From Actinidia chinensis (taxonomy: Eukaryota; Streptophyta; Magnoliopsida; Ericales; Actinidiaceae), in NCBI GenBank assembly GCA_009663005.1, contig CM018893.1, positions 9,952,107 to 9,962,106 on the forward strand: DNA of 10,000 bases, written 5' to 3'. Below are positions 7,790-10,000 of the stretch, in pieces (position 1 is the first letter of the stretch; each line of letters begins with the position of its first letter). The translations under genes were made by a program, and so were the position numbers. The notes under the pieces are model-generated. The model saw nothing but the letters and a program-made list of their open reading frames with translations. It ran no database searches and was not told the origin of the DNA.

Positions 7790-8466
7790 TGAAGACAAGG
7801 GAAGAGACTTGAAGAGACTTCGTGTTGATTAATTAAGAGCAAGAGAGCCAGATACAGTTTTAACTACTATTACACCGCCATCAAGTGGCTTGCTTTAACT
7901 TCTACTAGGCGGTATCGCTCGAAACTTACCTTCCATTATATACTTAGTCGCAAGGAATCCCAGAAGTTGAGAAGAAGGCTGCTTGAAGAGATTGATGGGT
8001 TCGGTCCCCGTGATTAAGATTCCAACTGCTAAGTATTTCAACTCAAGTTCACCTATTTTGACCCAGGCCAATGCTAAATCACTTGTATATATTCTCATCA
8101 AGACTTTTAAACAATTTTGTTTTTTTTTCCTCTTCTGGTAAATCATCTTCATGTTGGGGTTGACGGGGTTAAAGAAAACAACGGAGGTTTGATACAGGTC
8201 CACAATCATTAATTGACAAGAGGATATAGGAGGTTACCGTTTGGCCAAAGAGTACAAGAAAACAATACTCAGAAATTGTATGGCATTTAGAATTAGATAT
8301 ACATCTCTTTGAGTTGTCTCTATGAATGAGCTGGGTGGGACCAGGGGTGTGGTTGCAAGTTAATATCATGAATTGTATGCAGTAGAATCTAGATATAATC
8401 ATCTCTGAGTTTGTCTCTATGAATGAGTGGGGGGAACATGGGTTTGGTTGCAAGTTCTTTTTCTGC
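7790..8466 (+). other. Unassigned DNA between two CRK fragments, probably intron
   Basis: This lies between the GGxYxEEDAK-like piece and the catalytic-loop region. I find no kinase motif in it. The longest frame, 104 codons on the minus strand (8209-7895), has no recognisable motif. Its right part is a 97-bp tandem duplication ending in a T-rich tract and CTGCAG (8462-8467), which could be an acceptor for the next exon. Confidence 0.4.
8274..8456. repeat. 97-bp tandem duplication
   Basis: Copy 1 (8274-8361) and copy 2 (8371-8456) both start AATTGTATG, share GTCTCTATGAATGAG in the middle and end GGTTGCAAGTT. The offset is 97 bases. The copies have diverged by scattered substitutions and small indels, so the duplication is not recent. 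It lies just upstream of the CRK catalytic-loop exon. Confidence 0.75.
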
Positions 8467-8603
8467 AGTTGTAAGTTGCCAAGTTAAGTGTTGTGCTGTG
8501 CACTATTTATTTGCTGGATCAAAACTTCTTTTTGGTCTCTAGGGCTGAGCAATCCTAGTTAAAAGCAATATAGACTTTGGGCTTATCAGATTTTGTCAAA
8601 CAG

Positions 8604-8696
8604 GTTTGTTGTCATTAAAACTATATCATAGGTTATATGAATTTGTTCCTCCTAAGCGGGAGTTGGATTATAAGATATAATGCTTATGTTTGCCAG
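8604..8696 (+). other. Intron of the CRK pseudogene (93 bp)
   Basis: ACAG|GTTTGT at 8604 follows the DFGL-x-x-F-x-x-x-G codons, and TTTGCCAG (8689-8696) precedes the codons leading to AYYVAP. Removing it joins the DFG and APE segments of the activation loop at a position where I recall CDPK/CRK genes having an intron. Ninety-three bases is a normal plant intron length. Confidence 0.6.
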
Positions 8697-8883
8697 ATGA
8701 AAGACTTAACGAATATCATTGTGACTGCATACTATGTGGCACCTAAAAGTATGACATAGATTTATAGTACAGAGGCCGATGCATCGAGTAGAAGGAGTGA
8801 GTAGCAGTTTGTCAAGGGAACATGCTTTTATTGACAATCATAGAAGCCAGGCAAACAGTTGTATAAGAGAGAACCCATATTAG
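8697..8883 (+). pseudogene. CRK pseudogene exon: activation loop to subdomain X
   Basis: This is the clearest exon of the relic. It reads MKDLTNIIVTAYYVAP (8697-8744), where CRKs have a RLNDIVGSAYYVAPE-like segment. Without gaps it goes on to YSTEAD (8763-8780), including a TAG stop at 8757 and Lys (8745-8747) in place of the APE Glu. A +1 shift after 8789 opens a frame starting GVSSSL (8794) that stays open to the TAG at 8881; its SCIRENPY end (8857-8880) resembles the VLRANPN segment of CRKs. The Trp of the D-x-W motif is Ser here (TCG). Confidence 0.65.
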
Positions 8884-9180
8884 TATTGACAAATTGTAAA
8901 CATTTTTGTGCAAGACTTTTCTTTTAGCCAGAATAATAAAAGCAATTGTTCAATTGTATTGGGCTTGCACTTGTTCTTTGTGTGTGTGTCAATTATGCAA
9001 GGCTTTGAAGCAGTGGTATTAAGTAACCATATTGTTATTGACAAATTGTAGACATTTTGTCTCAAGACTTTCTTTTAGCAGAATAATTTAATAAAACAAT
9101 TGTTCAATTGAATATGGGCTTGCACTCTTGTTCCTGGTGTGTTCAATTATGCAAGGCTTCAGAATGCTCAATGGTAATTG
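8884..9180. repeat. 152-bp tandem duplication
   Basis: Copy 1 starts at 8884 and copy 2 at 9036, both with TATTGACAAATTGTA. They share CAAGACTTT, TTCTTTTAGC, CAATTGTTCAATTG, GGGCTTGCAC and CAATTATGCAAGGCTT in the same order. A further GGGCTTGCATTTGTTGC at about 9185-9201 hints at a third, broken copy. Each unit carries AATAAA (8935-8940 and 9090-9095). It starts directly after the last CRK fragment. Confidence 0.8.
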
Positions 9181-9239
9181 CGCGGGCTTGCATTTGTTGC
9201 TACTAGTCAATCCGGTCACTGCTCGGCCAAATTCAAATT

Positions 9240-9660
9240 TGAATGTTCACTCCTGATATATTATATATGCAGTAAATTGAAAAACAAGAAAAAAAAAGTT
9301 ATCTTGGCGCACTTTTTCATTCTATTTTTTTTGTAACATACACAATGCGCTACAAATGTAGGATATCTTTGTTTTTTAAAACCGATATTTTCATTCTATT
9401 TTTTTTTTTATTTTTAACAAATAAAAAATGATATTTCATTCTATTTTTTTGATTGGAGTGTCACTTCTTTTAACAAATCAAAATAGAAAAATTTAGGGGA
9501 TAATTTTTTAACAAAAAAAATAAAAATTCTTGAGAGTGGTTTAAATTATATAAGTAATTAAAGTGAAAAGTTTTATTTTAAATCATGTATTTTAAATATT
9601 AATTAATTATATTTTATCTAATTATACGAAAATTATATTTAATGAACAACTAAATTAATG
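9240..9660. other. AT-rich non-coding stretch with a T-rich direct repeat
   Basis: No gene is seen. TTTCATTCTATTTTTTT occurs three times, at about 9315-9331, 9388-9405 and 9434-9450, with aacaaat-type spacers between. This resembles the AT-rich interior of a transposable element or ordinary intergenic DNA. Confidence 0.5.
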
Positions 9661-9699
9661 AGAGTAGGGGTAATTTGTTCTTTTGACATCTATTACTAT

Positions 9700-9870
9700 C
9701 ATATCACAACTTCAAAATCCATCTTTTCCAAAACATATCCAAAACACCAAACAAACAATCCACCATTCTTAAAGTTGGGCCCCACCTATTATAAAGTCCC
9801 CATCATTTTAAATCCACCTTAAAAATCCCAGTATTTCAAATCCACCCAAATCCAAATCCTTCCGCCAAAC
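9700..9870. mobile_element. Possible transposable-element end (TE-terminus-like segment)
   Basis: The plus strand has repeated AAATCCA/AATCCACC words and ends CCTTCCGCCAAACGGCCTGTTAAGG. Read on the minus strand this is CCTTAACAGGCCGTTTGGCGGAAGGATTTGG, a form often seen at the ends of plant MITE-like elements. I could not find a matching inverted end or a target duplication in the window, so class and boundaries are unknown. Confidence 0.3.
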
Positions 9871-9892
9871 GGCCTGTTAAGGGTATGTTGTT

Positions 9893-10000
9893 AGAGGGGG
9901 GGTGGTGGCCCCAATCGGGGGTAAGGCAAGGATGGTGGAAGGGAATGGCCAAATGGTGGGATTGGTTCGGTTTAGGGGGTAAGGGATAAGTGCAGCTGGG
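9893..10000. other. G-rich segment at the right edge
   Basis: The plus strand is strongly G-rich (G7, G5 and several GGG/GGTGG runs), in sharp contrast to the AT-rich DNA to its left. No coding motif is recognised on either strand. It is cut by the window edge, so its nature cannot be settled. Confidence 0.4.

Larger units (their letters stand above)
7573..8883 (+). pseudogene. CDPK-related kinase (CRK) pseudogene, fragments of the kinase domain
   Basis: CRKs are plant Ser/Thr kinases related to calcium-dependent kinases. Recognisable pieces follow kinase order on the plus strand. SGLNHFVAFF (7582-7611) resembles the SGHKHLVKFY region, and DTAYMV (7620-7637) the NVYIVM strand. GNLFDI (7680-7697) resembles GELLDRI and GQYMEE (7729-7746) the GGxYxEEDAK segment. 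FFLVSRAEQS (8526-8555) is the NFLFTSRAE-like stretch after the catalytic loop, then LKAI (8559-8570), DFGL (8573-8584), TNIIVTAYYVAP (8709-8744) and YSTEAD (8763-8780). YSTEAD and SRAE point to CRK rather than ordinary CDPK. In-frame stops (8556, 8571, 8757), frameshifts and loss of the APE Glu show it is dead. The catalytic HRDLKPEN is not readable. The glycine loop and calcium-binding-like C-terminal region are not found. Confidence 0.75.

Noticed and set aside
7997..8009. GGGTTCGGTCCCC, resembling a tRNA B box
   Set aside because: The A expected in GGTTCGA is G, and no cloverleaf or A box is found upstream.
7895..8209. 104-codon minus-strand open frame
   Set aside because: It is the longest frame in the window but has no recognisable motif and lies between CRK fragments on the opposite strand.
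8880..9065. 61-codon minus-strand open frame with a repeated peptide
   Set aside because: The repetition comes from the 152-bp tandem duplication.

Overview
The window looks like nuclear DNA of a dicot plant. It contains relics of two plant gene families (a small J-domain protein and a CDPK-related kinase, CRK), a decayed Ty1/copia retrotransposon, a non-autonomous hAT element, and long AT-rich stretches with microsatellites. I see no complete, intact protein-coding gene. Everything recognisable is a fragment or carries frameshifts or stops.

Layout. Positions 1-1705 (minus strand) hold the 5' part of an old copia element: an LTR remnant with a degenerate ~23-bp tandem repeat, then gag, protease and the start of integrase. 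The element continues beyond base 1. Its LTR end lies against positions 1706-1924 (minus), the start of a J-protein gene with exon 1, a 92-bp intron and the first codons of exon 2. This J gene is cut directly after its HPD motif, apparently by the copia insertion, and exon 1 also has a frameshift. From 1925 to about 2330 come its CT/GA-rich leader and an AT-rich tract. A 537-bp hAT-type element with 12-bp terminal inverted repeats and an 8-bp target duplication occupies 2893-3429; it inserted at the edge of a perfect G-box palindrome.

Positions 3438-7560 are mostly unassigned DNA with small repeats and hairpins. They hold one uncharacterised 79-codon reading frame at 3516-3755.

Positions 7573-8883 (plus) carry a broken CRK kinase gene. 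Recognisable pieces run in the correct order from kinase subdomain IV to about X, with splice sites still visible. A 97-bp tandem duplication precedes the catalytic-loop exon, and a 152-bp tandem duplication follows the last recognisable exon. From about 9180 to the end the sequence is AT-rich, then becomes a TE-terminus-like segment and a G-rich tail.

The genes do not form a pathway. The region reads as gene relics and nested transposons. I found no previously undescribed system. The most informative signals are the copia/J-gene junction, the exon-by-exon CRK relic and the well-bounded hAT element. Family assignments rest on motifs recognised by eye; no database search was run.
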